Below are positions 6,005 through 12,267 of a DNA stretch of 14,123 bases, piece by piece (the stretch's first letter is position 1; the number at the start of each line of letters is the position of its first letter). Location of the stretch: assembly GCA_964444865.1 (NCBI GenBank), contig CAYUJE010000170.1:1-14123 (forward strand). The letters run 5' to 3'. The DNA comes from SXOA01 sp964444865 (lineage in GTDB: Bacteria; Planctomycetota; Planctomycetia; Pirellulales; Pirellulaceae). The notes under the pieces are model-generated. The model saw only the letters and a program-made list of their open reading frames with translations. It was not told the origin of the DNA and did no database searches. A program made the position numbers and the translations under genes.

Positions 6005-6871
6005 ATGCACGACACTTTCTCGCTCGGCGACATCACGGCTGTTATTGGCGATAACTCAGCTCACGAGAAGCACAGGGCCGGTTACAACGGGATTTGGAGC
6101 CTGACGCATAAGAGCGAGCCGGCGAACCTGTTTGTGCCCGAGGTCACGGGCTTCAATCTGGAGCACATCTTCGACGGGGCAACGCTGGACATTGGGGATG
6201 ACGGCACCATCTTCTTCGAGCCCCGCAAAGCCCCGATGGAATTCAAGAAGCTCGGCGACCACGAAGCCGAACTCCATCAGCCGCCGACGCCGACGTTCCA
6301 CCTGGAAAGTTGGACGAAGTTCAAACTCGTCGCCCCGCACTACATCGACATCTCCTTCCGCTGCCGGGCGACGCAGCACGTTTTTGAAAACGGCTACATC
6401 GGCCTCTTCTGGGCCAGCTACATCAACGCCCCGGAAGACAAAAGCATGTACCTCCGCGGCAAGCAAGGCTGGCTGCAGCATTGCTCGCCGGCTCACAACA
6501 ACCAGAGCACGGTGCTGCACGAGGACGACCGCTACGAACTGCGATTCGCCCCCGGCCATCGGGATTGCCTCTACAAGAATTTCACCCCGCTTAAATACGA
6601 CCTCCCGCTGTTCTACGGCCTCTTCAAAAACCAGACGTACATTGCGATGTTCGACCGCACCAGCGGCATTCGCTTCACCCACTCCCCGAGCGGCGGCGGA
6701 TTCAACAAGGAATTGCAAACGACCCTTCCCGCCTGGGATTTTCAATTCATCACTCCGCACTATGAAATCCTTACCGAATACTCCTTCCGCTGCCGCATTG
6801 CCTATCGGCCGCGCTGCAGCCGGGAGGACGTTTTGAAGGAATATGAGGGTTGGAAGAAGGAATTGGGGTAG
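6005..6871 (+). CDS. Conserved-looking soluble hypothetical protein, 288 aa
   Basis: I do not recognise the family. There is no signal peptide or membrane segment, so it is probably cytoplasmic. It is rich in aromatic residues, His and short beta-like segments, for example HRAGYNGIWSLTH (23-35), GYIGLFWASYINAPEDKSM (130-148), FDRTSGIRFTHSPSGGG (216-232) and PAWDFQFITPHYE (242-254). Two similar segments, APHYIDISFRCRA (110-122) and TPHYEILTEYSFRCRIA (250-266), suggest an internal repeat, as in beta-sandwich or mutarotase-like sugar-processing folds. That reading is a guess. The ATG at 6005 has no Shine-Dalgarno; it follows closely on the AGTAGGC hairpin. The TAG stop is inside the next palindromic element. 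Confidence 0.8.
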   Translation: MHDTFSLGDITAVIGDNSAHEKHRAGYNGIWSLTHKSEPANLFVPEVTGFNLEHIFDGATLDIGDDGTIFFEPRKAPMEFKKLGDHEAELHQPPTPTFHLESWTKFKLVAPHYIDISFRCRATQHVFENGYIGLFWASYINAPEDKSMYLRGKQGWLQHCSPAHNNQSTVLHEDDRYELRFAPGHRDCLYKNFTPLKYDLPLFYGLFKNQTYIAMFDRTSGIRFTHSPSGGGFNKELQTTLPAWDFQFITPHYEILTEYSFRCRIAYRPRCSREDVLKEYEGWKKELG

Positions 6872-6906
6872 AGCCAGATTGTCTGGCAGGCTGGAAGCCT
6901 ACCCCA
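6864..6906. repeat. Three-way-junction palindromic element over a stop codon
   Basis: The outer stem TGGGGTAG (6864-6871) pairs with CTACCCCA (6899-6906). Inside are two hairpins: GCCAGA/TCTGGC with loop TTG (6873-6887), and AGGCT/AGCCT with loop GGA (6888-6900). The last two bases of the second hairpin are shared with the outer stem. The left closing arm contains the TAG stop of the upstream gene. Confidence 0.75.
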
Positions 6907-6955
6907 CTTGGGAATTATCATCGAAAGCGGCTGTAGAGACTGTTTCAGTTTCAAA

Positions 6956-6990
6956 CCCTCACCCCGGCCCTCTCCCAAAGGGAGAGGGGG
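6956..6990. repeat. GGGAGAGGG palindromic repeat carrying a ribosome binding site
   Basis: CCCTCTCCC, loop AAA, GGGAGAGGG (6968-6988), preceded by CCCTCACCCCGG. This composite is one I remember as a widespread dispersed repeat in planctomycetes and other high-GC genomes. Its right arm, GGGAGAGGGGG, ends 5 nt before the GTG start of the histidine kinase and is the only purine-rich ribosome site there. Confidence 0.75.
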
Positions 6991-6995
6991 CAGAC

Positions 6996-8363
6996 GTGCG
7001 CTGGCCCATTCGCAATCAACTCCTGTGGCCCTTTGCGGGAGTGATGGCGGTGACGCTGGTCATTGTCAGTGGCGTAAATGCCTGGCTGGCGACGCGGCGG
7101 GCGGAAGAGCAGATTCTGGCGCAGCTCTTGAATATCGGCGAGACGCTAAAGCGGCCACGGTTCCCTCTGACAGAGTCGGTGTTACGACAGGCGAAGAGTT
7201 TGTCGGGGGCGGATTTGGTGGTCACGGATAGCCAGAAAAAGGTGACCGCTTCCAGCACCCCTTCCGTTGAGCCGGGTCAATTGCTCAAGGCCCCGCTGGA
7301 TGCAGGCGAGCACATGGGTCTGGGAGCTCCGCTGCAGATTCAGGGCGTACGCTTTTTCCACCGAGCGTTGGAAACGCAGGTTCAAGACGGCAATCAGCCG
7401 CTGGTGCTCCACATACTTTATCCCGAGCGGAGCTATCGCGAGAGCCTGCGGCAGGCGATGGTGTGGCCGCTGGTTGTCGGTGGAATCTCGTTGGCGGTTG
7501 TCGTACTGATTTCCGGCTCCCTGGCCTCGCGGCTCAGCCAGCCGATCTCTCGGTTACAAAAGCAGGTAGGACGCATTGCCGAAGGGGATTTCCAGCCGTT
7601 GCCGCTGCCGGAGCGGGATGATGAGTTGCGCGACCTGGCCGTGAGCGTGAATTCGCTCGCCCAGCAGTTGACGACCCTCACCCAGGTCATGAAGCGGTCG
7701 GAACGCCTGACGCTGCTCGGCCAGCTCAGCGGCGGGCTGGCTCACCATCTGCGAAACGATATCACCGGCGTGCGGCTGGCGATTCAGCTTCATCAGCGGA
7801 ACTGCCGGGGGAGCGACCGGGAAAGCCTGGTGGTGGCCCTGCGGCAGTTGACCCTGTCGGAGGAATACTTGCAGCGGCTGCTGGCCATCGGCCAGCCTCG
7901 CGACCCCGAACGGAAGGCGTGCGACCTTAAGGAAATTGCCGCAGATCTTGTGGTCCTGCACGGCCCGACATTTCATCATCGCAAGGTTCAATTGCAGGCA
8001 GAGTTGGGAGAACGGAGCATCCCGCTGAGCGCCGATGCCAAGCAACTTAGTCAGCTGCTGTTGAACCTATTGCTCAACGGCATCGAAGCCGCCGGGCCGG
8101 GTGGCTGGGTGCGGATTGAGACGGGAGTCCGCGAAGATCAGCGACTGGCCTATGTCCGGATGCTCGACAGCGGCCCCGGTCCGCCGGCGGAAGTCGCGGA
8201 GAAACTCTTTGAACCGTTCGCCACCAGCAAGACGGAAGGAATTGGACTGGGGCTGGCGGTGGCTCGGCAGATTGCCCGGGCCCACGAAGGAGACTTGATC
8301 TATTATCGCAGCAGTGAAAGCAACGGGGCAACGTGCTTCGAGCTTCAATTGCCGCTGGCGTAA
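6996..8363 (+). CDS. Membrane sensor histidine kinase (HAMP, HisKA, HATPase)
   Basis: Inner-membrane kinase of a two-component system, 455 aa. Domains in order: TM1 about 9-31; periplasmic sensor about 32-155; TM2 about 156-176; HAMP about 177-226 (includes SQPISRLQKQVGRIAEGDF); dimerisation domain with phospho-acceptor H250 in LSGGLAHHLRND; and ATPase domain. The ATPase carries an N-box LLNLLLNGIEAAG (355-367), G1 DSGPGP (391-396), and an F/G2 region LFEPFATSKTEGIGLGL (404-420). In the H-box the usual H-E-x-x-N-P is H-H-L-R-N-D. The frame is open back to 6843, but that stretch overlaps the previous gene and only translates repeats. GTG 6996 directly precedes the first membrane segment and has a strong Shine-Dalgarno. 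Its partner is the regulator at 8446. The sensed signal is unknown. Confidence 0.93.
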   Translation: MRWPIRNQLLWPFAGVMAVTLVIVSGVNAWLATRRAEEQILAQLLNIGETLKRPRFPLTESVLRQAKSLSGADLVVTDSQKKVTASSTPSVEPGQLLKAPLDAGEHMGLGAPLQIQGVRFFHRALETQVQDGNQPLVLHILYPERSYRESLRQAMVWPLVVGGISLAVVVLISGSLASRLSQPISRLQKQVGRIAEGDFQPLPLPERDDELRDLAVSVNSLAQQLTTLTQVMKRSERLTLLGQLSGGLAHHLRNDITGVRLAIQLHQRNCRGSDRESLVVALRQLTLSEEYLQRLLAIGQPRDPERKACDLKEIAADLVVLHGPTFHHRKVQLQAELGERSIPLSADAKQLSQLLLNLLLNGIEAAGPGGWVRIETGVREDQRLAYVRMLDSGPGPPAEVAEKLFEPFATSKTEGIGLGLAVARQIARAHEGDLIYYRSSESNGATCFELQLPLA

Positions 8364-8364
8364 A

Positions 8365-8415
8365 GTCGCCTTTCGCTCCGCGAAAGTCGCGTTCTTTCGC
8401 GGAGCGAAAGGCGAC
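8365..8415. repeat. Perfect 22-bp hairpin between kinase and regulator
   Basis: Arms at 8365-8386 and 8394-8415 are fully complementary over 22 bp (each contains TTTCGCTCCGCGAAAG or its complement) around the 7-nt loop TCGCGTT. It begins two bases after the TAA of the kinase gene. It has no U-tract, so strong termination is not certain. It may protect the kinase mRNA end or reduce read-through into the regulator. Confidence 0.85.
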
Positions 8416-8445
8416 AATGAGGCAGCCGATTGATAACATAGAACC

Positions 8446-9840
8446 ATGCCCGCCAACGTCCTGATTGTCGATGATGAAGAGTCCATTTGCTGGGGGCTGT
8501 CGCGCCTGCTGCAAAGTGAGGGTCACGAGGCGAGTGTCGCTTCGTCGGCGGAAGAAGCGATGGCACGCATCGCCAAGTCGCCGCCGGACCTGATTGTGAT
8601 GGACGTCCGTCTGCCGGGGATGGATGGCCTGGCCGCGATGCGGCAGTTGCGGTCGCAAGGAAATGAAGTTCCGATCGTCGTCATCACCGCCTTCGGCAAC
8701 CTGGAGACCGCCGTCGGCGCGATGAAAGCGGGGGCCATTGACTACCTCCCTAAACCGTTTGACTTGGAGCAGGCGGCGACGGTAATTCGGCGGGCACTCG
8801 GCAGAACTGGTCGGAGCGAAACCGCCAGCGGCTTGGCTGCGCGTTCCTCCGTGAACCGCTCCGACGAAGAGCTTCTTGGCCAAAGCCAGGTGATGCAAGA
8901 AGTTTTTAAGCGGATCGCGCTAGTTGCGCCCACCGATGTCTCCGTGCTTGTCACGGGGGAGAGCGGCACGGGAAAGGAACTCGTCGCGCGGGCCATTCAC
9001 CGACATTCGTCCCGCAGCGACAAGCCGTTTATTCCGGTTAATCTCGCCTCTCTCAGCCCGCTGCTGGTGGAAAGCGAACTCTTCGGTCACGTCCGCGGAG
9101 CCTATACCGGCGCGGACACCAGTCGCGTGGGGTTGCTCGAATTGGCAGATGGGGCGACGGTCTTTTTCGACGAGATGGGGGACATTCCACCCAGCGTGCA
9201 AGTGAAGCTGCTGCGGGTGCTGGAGCAGCATGAAGTGACACCGGTGGGAGACACTCGGCCGCGGCCTTGCAACTTTCGGATGATTGCGGCCACGAATCGG
9301 GACCTGGTGCAATGCCTGCACGAAGGGACCTTTCGCCGCGACTTGTATTTTCGCCTGGCGAGTTATGAGATTTCCCTGCCTGCACTGCGGGGGCGGCCGG
9401 AGGATATTCCGCTGCTGAGCGAGCGGTTTCTGCAAACCGCCAAGCTGCCGCAGGGAGCGGCCGCTTTCACTAAGGCAGCAATGGCGGAACTGCAACGGCG
9501 GCCTTGGCCAGGGAATGTCCGGGAACTTCGCAACGCGGTTGAGCACGCCGCCATCATGGCCCGTGGCCTCCCCATCGGTCCCGAGCATCTTCCCGAAAGC
9601 CGCGATTTGGATGCACGACCCGCTTCGGACATCGCCAGCGAACTCCGCACCGCGGTCCGCAACTGGGCCACGACGAAACTCGCCGAGGAAGGAATCAGCG
9701 GGCATCTCTATGAGCAGTTCCTGCAAGAGGCGGAGCCCGCCCTCTTTGACCGGGTGTTGGAAAGTACGCTGCAGAATCGGGCAGCGGCCGCGGAGATCCT
9801 GGGGATTCACCGGGCCACGCTGAGAAAAAAATTGCAGTAG
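8446..9840 (+). CDS. NtrC-family sigma-54-dependent response regulator
   Basis: Cytoplasmic transcription activator, 464 aa, partner of the adjacent kinase. The receiver domain (3-118) has the acidic pair D9/D10, phospho-acceptor D53 in VMDVRLPGMDG, T81 and K103. The AAA+ domain (about 143-375) has Walker A GESGTGKE (171-178), the sigma-54 contact loop GAYTGA (218-223, a normal variant of GAFTGA), and Walker B with FFDEMGD (240-246). Family signatures IAATNRDL and RRPWPGNVRELRNAVEHA follow. A C-terminal Fis-type helix-turn-helix (about 434-464) binds upstream activating sites. All expected parts are present, so it should be functional. The ATG has no good Shine-Dalgarno. I found no convincing sigma-54 promoter in the window, so its targets are probably elsewhere. 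Confidence 0.96.
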   Translation: MPANVLIVDDEESICWGLSRLLQSEGHEASVASSAEEAMARIAKSPPDLIVMDVRLPGMDGLAAMRQLRSQGNEVPIVVITAFGNLETAVGAMKAGAIDYLPKPFDLEQAATVIRRALGRTGRSETASGLAARSSVNRSDEELLGQSQVMQEVFKRIALVAPTDVSVLVTGESGTGKELVARAIHRHSSRSDKPFIPVNLASLSPLLVESELFGHVRGAYTGADTSRVGLLELADGATVFFDEMGDIPPSVQVKLLRVLEQHEVTPVGDTRPRPCNFRMIAATNRDLVQCLHEGTFRRDLYFRLASYEISLPALRGRPEDIPLLSERFLQTAKLPQGAAAFTKAAMAELQRRPWPGNVRELRNAVEHAAIMARGLPIGPEHLPESRDLDARPASDIASELRTAVRNWATTKLAEEGISGHLYEQFLQEAEPALFDRVLESTLQNRAAAAEILGIHRATLRKKLQ

Positions 9841-9856
9841 ATTTTTCCACAAATCA

Positions 9857-9885
9857 TTGCAATTTGGTCGGGGGGGTTATATAAC
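9857..9885 (+). promoter_or_regulatory. Sigma-70-type promoter of the small membrane protein operon
   Basis: A -35 like TTGCAA (9857-9862) and a -10 TATAAC (9880-9885, five of six consensus bases) are separated by exactly 17 nt. The start of transcription would be near 9892, about 50 nt before the ATG at 9943. Confidence 0.55.
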
Positions 9886-9887
9886 CC
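9874..9887. promoter_or_regulatory. 14-bp palindrome overlapping the -10 box
   Basis: GGGTTATATAACCC is perfectly self-complementary with no spacer and covers the putative -10. With no loop it is a better protein-binding site than a hairpin, so a repressor site is the natural reading. Confidence 0.5.
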
Positions 9888-9896
9888 TGGCATCGG

Positions 9897-9910
9897 CAAT
9901 CGGCCGATTG
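9897..9910. promoter_or_regulatory. 14-bp palindrome just after the predicted start site
   Basis: CAATCGGCCGATTG is a perfect palindrome centred 23 bp from the first, about two helical turns. The sequence differs from the first palindrome, so two different proteins, or DNA architecture only, are possible. Confidence 0.45.
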
Positions 9911-9942
9911 TTCTTCGTCGTCCCTACTCTGGAGTTTCTCTG

Positions 9943-10212
9943 ATGAAGTCCCTAGTTCACGCTCTCATTCTTGCCGTTGTCGTGTTATTCTCCGGCTTCG
10001 CCGCCACCGCTGCAGCGAGTCCTCCGTCCCCAGTCGGGGTACCGATTGTTGCTCAGTATTCCGGCAATACCTACGGCGGTTCCTCCAGCAGCAATTCATC
10101 AACGAGCACCGGCTATCGAAGCTATCGCGGCCTTTTCAGGATTGGCGCCTTTGTCATCTTCCTGATCGTCAGCGCCGTCGGCTACTTGATCCGAAAATTG
10201 AGCGGCGAATAG
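9943..10212 (+). CDS. Small membrane protein, 89 aa
   Basis: Unnamed. The N-terminal hydrophobic stretch LVHALILAVVVLFSGFAATAAAS looks like a signal peptide ending near residue 25. A Ser/Thr/Gly-rich extracytoplasmic linker follows (46-57), then a second hydrophobic span IGAFVIFLIVSAVGYLI (67-83) and a short basic tail RKLSGE. The mature protein would be a single-span membrane protein with most of its length outside. GGAG at 9931-9934 is 8 nt from the ATG, a good ribosome site. The next gene starts one base after this stop, so the two are translated as a pair, possibly coupled. The pairing with a cytoplasmic DNA-binding-type protein is curious. The function is unknown. Confidence 0.75.
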   Translation: MKSLVHALILAVVVLFSGFAATAAASPPSPVGVPIVAQYSGNTYGGSSSSNSSTSTGYRSYRGLFRIGAFVIFLIVSAVGYLIRKLSGE

Positions 10213-10213
10213 G

Positions 10214-10687
10214 ATGCCTCGCAAATCGTGGCAAGAAAAACTGGCGGACGATAAGGACCTCCCCAAGGTCTTTCGGCTGACAGGCAAAGCGAAGGCCAAA
10301 TGGGGAGCGGGAACGATGGTCATTCCCGCCCCGCGCGAGGTCGATGCCGTGATGCGCGGTGTCCCCCGCGGCAAATTGATCACGATCAACGAAGTCCGCG
10401 CCGCCGTGGCCAAAAAACACGCCGCCACCGTCGGCTGTCCCATCACCACCGGTATCTTCGCCTGGATCGCCGCCCACGCCGCCGAAGAAGCCGCCACTGA
10501 TGGCAAGAAGCGAGTGACCCCGTACTGGCGCACGCTCAAAACCGGCGGCGAACTCAACGCCAAATATCCCGGCGGTGTGGAAGCGCTGAAGAAGCTGCTC
10601 GAAGCGGAAGGGCACCGCGTGGTGCCCAAGGGAAAGCGGTGGGTGGTGGAGGAGTTTGAGGCCAAACTCGCCGTGGCTTCCGAGTGA
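10214..10687 (+). CDS. MGMT-family alkyltransferase-like protein lacking the active cysteine
   Basis: 157 aa, cytoplasmic, related to the DNA-binding domain of O6-alkylguanine-DNA alkyltransferases. GKLITINEVRAAVAKKH (53-69) corresponds to the DNA-recognition helix region. TPYWRTLKTGGELNAKYPGG (102-121) aligns with the active-site segment PCHRV-x-G-x-L-GG, but the alkyl-acceptor motif PCHR reads P103-Y104-W105-R106. The acceptor Cys is therefore absent. Known alkyltransferase-like (ATL) proteins have Trp or another residue at this position and flag O6-alkylguanine for nucleotide excision repair; that role is inferred here. Cys75 (VGCPIT) is not at the acceptor position. The gene is one base downstream of the small membrane protein and converges with the DUF2314 gene 7 nt away. 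A decayed copy of its 3' end lies at 11801-11887. Confidence 0.82.
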   Translation: MPRKSWQEKLADDKDLPKVFRLTGKAKAKWGAGTMVIPAPREVDAVMRGVPRGKLITINEVRAAVAKKHAATVGCPITTGIFAWIAAHAAEEAATDGKKRVTPYWRTLKTGGELNAKYPGGVEALKKLLEAEGHRVVPKGKRWVVEEFEAKLAVASE

Positions 10688-10694
10688 GCCAAAC

Positions 10695-11495
10695 TCATTT
10701 CGCGCCGGCACGGATCAAAATCGCCGCAACTTTTTCCCAGCCGAGCGCACGGGCGAGTTGCAGCGGTGTGCGGCCCTCGGCGGTCTTGGCATTGGGATCC
10801 GCTTCAAATTCCAGCAGGATTTTGACCGTGGAATAGTTCCCAGCCAGCGCTTCGTGGTGCAGATAGGTCCAGCCTTTGTCGTTCGATTCGTGGACCATTC
10901 CCGGTGATTTCGCCAATTGCGCCTCCAGCGACGCTGCCGTATTGATGCTCATGGGATGTTCCTCCGAAACTCCCGCAGCGGCTTCCTTGGAATTCTTGAG
11001 ATGTTTGAGCGGGACGATGCGAATCTGCTTAGGATTGCCAAAATTAAGGCCCCAGGCTTCATCGTGTTCGCGCATCTCCTTCGCCGGCATCCGGGAACGC
11101 ATTAGGTTAACCGTGTAGGCTCCAAAGACTTCGTCTCCCATGGTGTACATCCAGTCGCTGATCTGGGCGAGGGGAACGTGGACCGCATCTCCCGCCTTCA
11201 CGGAGGTGAGGCAGTTCGGGTTATTGAGCAGCTCGCCATGAACCTGCTCTCCGTCGAAATCAACTTCACCGATCCACATCTGCTCCACTTTCGGAATCTT
11301 GGAACGCGTCTGCTTCCCATCGGAGAACGGAGCTTTCACGCAGGCCAGATCGAGAGCTGGGATAATCCGCCGTCGTTCCCAGGCGACTTCCCGCCAGAAA
11401 TAGCGGAACGTTCCGCGCGCCGCTTCAGAAGCTTGCTGCATCGCGGGATCACTGCTGTCGAACATGAAGACGGGGGACTGCTCGGACTGGCTCAT
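10695..11495 (-). CDS. DUF2314 domain protein with C-terminal ankyrin repeats
   Basis: 266 aa, no signal peptide. Residues about 17-135 match the DUF2314 (YegJ-like) pattern: A-x-x-AR-x-T-x-x-xF near the start, LACVKAPFSDG (50-60), EQMWIGEVDFDGEQVHGEL (71-89), VKAGDAVHVPLAQISDWMY (99-117) and GAYTVNLMR. The role of DUF2314 is not established; several relatives sit in polymorphic-toxin immunity or unassigned contexts. Two ankyrin repeats follow, DKGWTYLHHEALAGNYSTVK (207-226) with its LLEFEADPNAKT tail, and GRTPLQLARALGWEKVAAIL (241-260), which suggest a protein-binding surface. The start ATG at 11495 is preceded by GGAG seven nt upstream. It is convergent with the alkyltransferase-like gene, leaving only 7 nt between stops and no room for a terminator. 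Confidence 0.85.
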   Translation of the reverse strand: MSQSEQSPVFMFDSSDPAMQQASEAARGTFRYFWREVAWERRRIIPALDLACVKAPFSDGKQTRSKIPKVEQMWIGEVDFDGEQVHGELLNNPNCLTSVKAGDAVHVPLAQISDWMYTMGDEVFGAYTVNLMRSRMPAKEMREHDEAWGLNFGNPKQIRIVPLKHLKNSKEAAAGVSEEHPMSINTAASLEAQLAKSPGMVHESNDKGWTYLHHEALAGNYSTVKILLEFEADPNAKTAEGRTPLQLARALGWEKVAAILIRAGAK

Positions 11496-11800
11496 AAGAA
11501 GGCTCCGAAGTGTAGCGGCGATGGTGCGAATGCAATTGTAAAAAGCCGGTTACGGCGATGGGAGGAAGGAGCGAGTGGCGCTGGCCCAATGGCGGAGGAG
11601 TGTGGGAAAAGGCTCGCGCAGCACTTTTTAGCCGGTGGCTGCTAGGTAGTCAATTAGAGGGGGGGGTGGCGAGGCTTCATTGCCTCCCGAAGCGATTTTC
11701 ACAGCTATCCGCGTAGCGGGACAGATGCACGAAACCCACCTTGGACAATCACCGGAATCCGTTCGCCATTGATGGTCACGCTCGAAGGGTCAGCGATTTT
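11496..11800. other. Intergenic region without an intact gene
   Basis: Nothing with coding features is convincing on either strand. It should contain the promoter of the DUF2314 gene, but I could not place -35 and -10 boxes. There is a run of nine G at 11658-11666 and a weak 5-bp hairpin GAGGC/GCCTC at 11671-11686. A short - strand reading frame ending at 11705 may be the tail of a lost gene. Confidence 0.5.
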
Positions 11801-11887
11801 GAGCAAGCGGAAGGGGGCCGCGTGTTGCCCATGGGGAAGCGGAGGGTGGTGGAGGGACTTGAGAAGAAACGCATGGTGCCTGATTAG
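11801..11887 (+). pseudogene. Remnant of the 3' end of an alkyltransferase-like gene
   Basis: Positions 11804-11863 align without gaps to 10601-10660 of the intact gene, with 50 of 60 bases the same by hand count. Read in the matching frame, it gives QAEGGRVLPMGKRRVVEGLE against EAEGHRVVPKGKRWVVEEFE, and the TAG stop (11885-11887) falls one codon earlier than in the parent. Upstream the similarity ends abruptly and no start is available, so only the last 28 or so codons survive. The stop overlaps the end of the opposing small membrane protein gene. Confidence 0.75.
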
Positions 11888-12210
11888 GTCCCAAGCGGCT
11901 GCTTCCAGTACCAGGCGTGCAAGACGGTCGATAAAAGCCAGCCCGCCACGAAGACCAAGGCGAGCCAGGACAGAATCCAAGTCCGACGCGGATGAGCGGA
12001 CTCACCCGTTGCTGAGGCGGCAGAGACCACTTCCCCAAGTGCTTCCCGGCTGCAAACCCACCACAAAATGCTGACGATCAGCCCCAGTAGCGACACCGCC
12101 GCCCGATGGGCATTGGTGTCCGCCGTCCCGAGCGCAGCGACGAGAACGCTGCTAGGGACCAGGAAGATTTCCGTGACTTTGATGAGGTCCGGGACGGGGG
12201 CGGTGCTCAA
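11884..12210 (-). CDS. Small two-span membrane protein, 108 aa
   Basis: Unnamed. Two hydrophobic helices, RAAVSLLGLIVSILWWVC (36-53) and WILSWLALVFVAGWLLSTVL (78-97), flank a polar loop, predicting an inner-membrane hairpin protein. The N-terminal part LVPSSVLVAALGTADTNAHR is moderately hydrophobic. The only available start is TTG at 12210, with GGAG about ten nt upstream and no ATG in the frame. The hydrophobic pattern and the stop placement argue for a real gene, although the rare start lowers confidence. It follows the DUF1501 gene on the same strand by 57 nt and may be its last operon partner. Confidence 0.62.
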   Translation of the reverse strand: MSTAPVPDLIKVTEIFLVPSSVLVAALGTADTNAHRAAVSLLGLIVSILWWVCSREALGEVVSAASATGESAHPRRTWILSWLALVFVAGWLLSTVLHAWYWKQPLGT

Positions 12211-12267
12211 GACAGAAATGCTCCGTTGCCGAGAGTGACGAGGATCATGTGCAAGGCACTGGAGTTC

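Noticed and set aside
6843..6995. N-terminal extension of the histidine kinase from an upstream ATG
   Set aside because: It overlaps the previous gene and translates only palindromic repeats. GTG 6996 has a strong ribosome site and sits directly before the first membrane helix.
9888..9906. Sigma-54 promoter (TGGCA...GGC) upstream of 9943
   Set aside because: The GG and GC elements are 14 rather than 12 nt apart and the TTGC element is missing. The sigma-70-type match at 9857-9885 is better.
11178..11645. 155-codon frame on the + strand opposite the DUF2314 gene
   Set aside because: Antisense to a domain-bearing gene, no ribosome site, and it runs into low-complexity sequence.
11705..11980. 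91-codon - strand frame as an intact gene
   Set aside because: It overlaps the membrane protein gene at 11884 in another frame, and its middle is the antisense of the alkyltransferase-like remnant. At most its last part is a gene tail.
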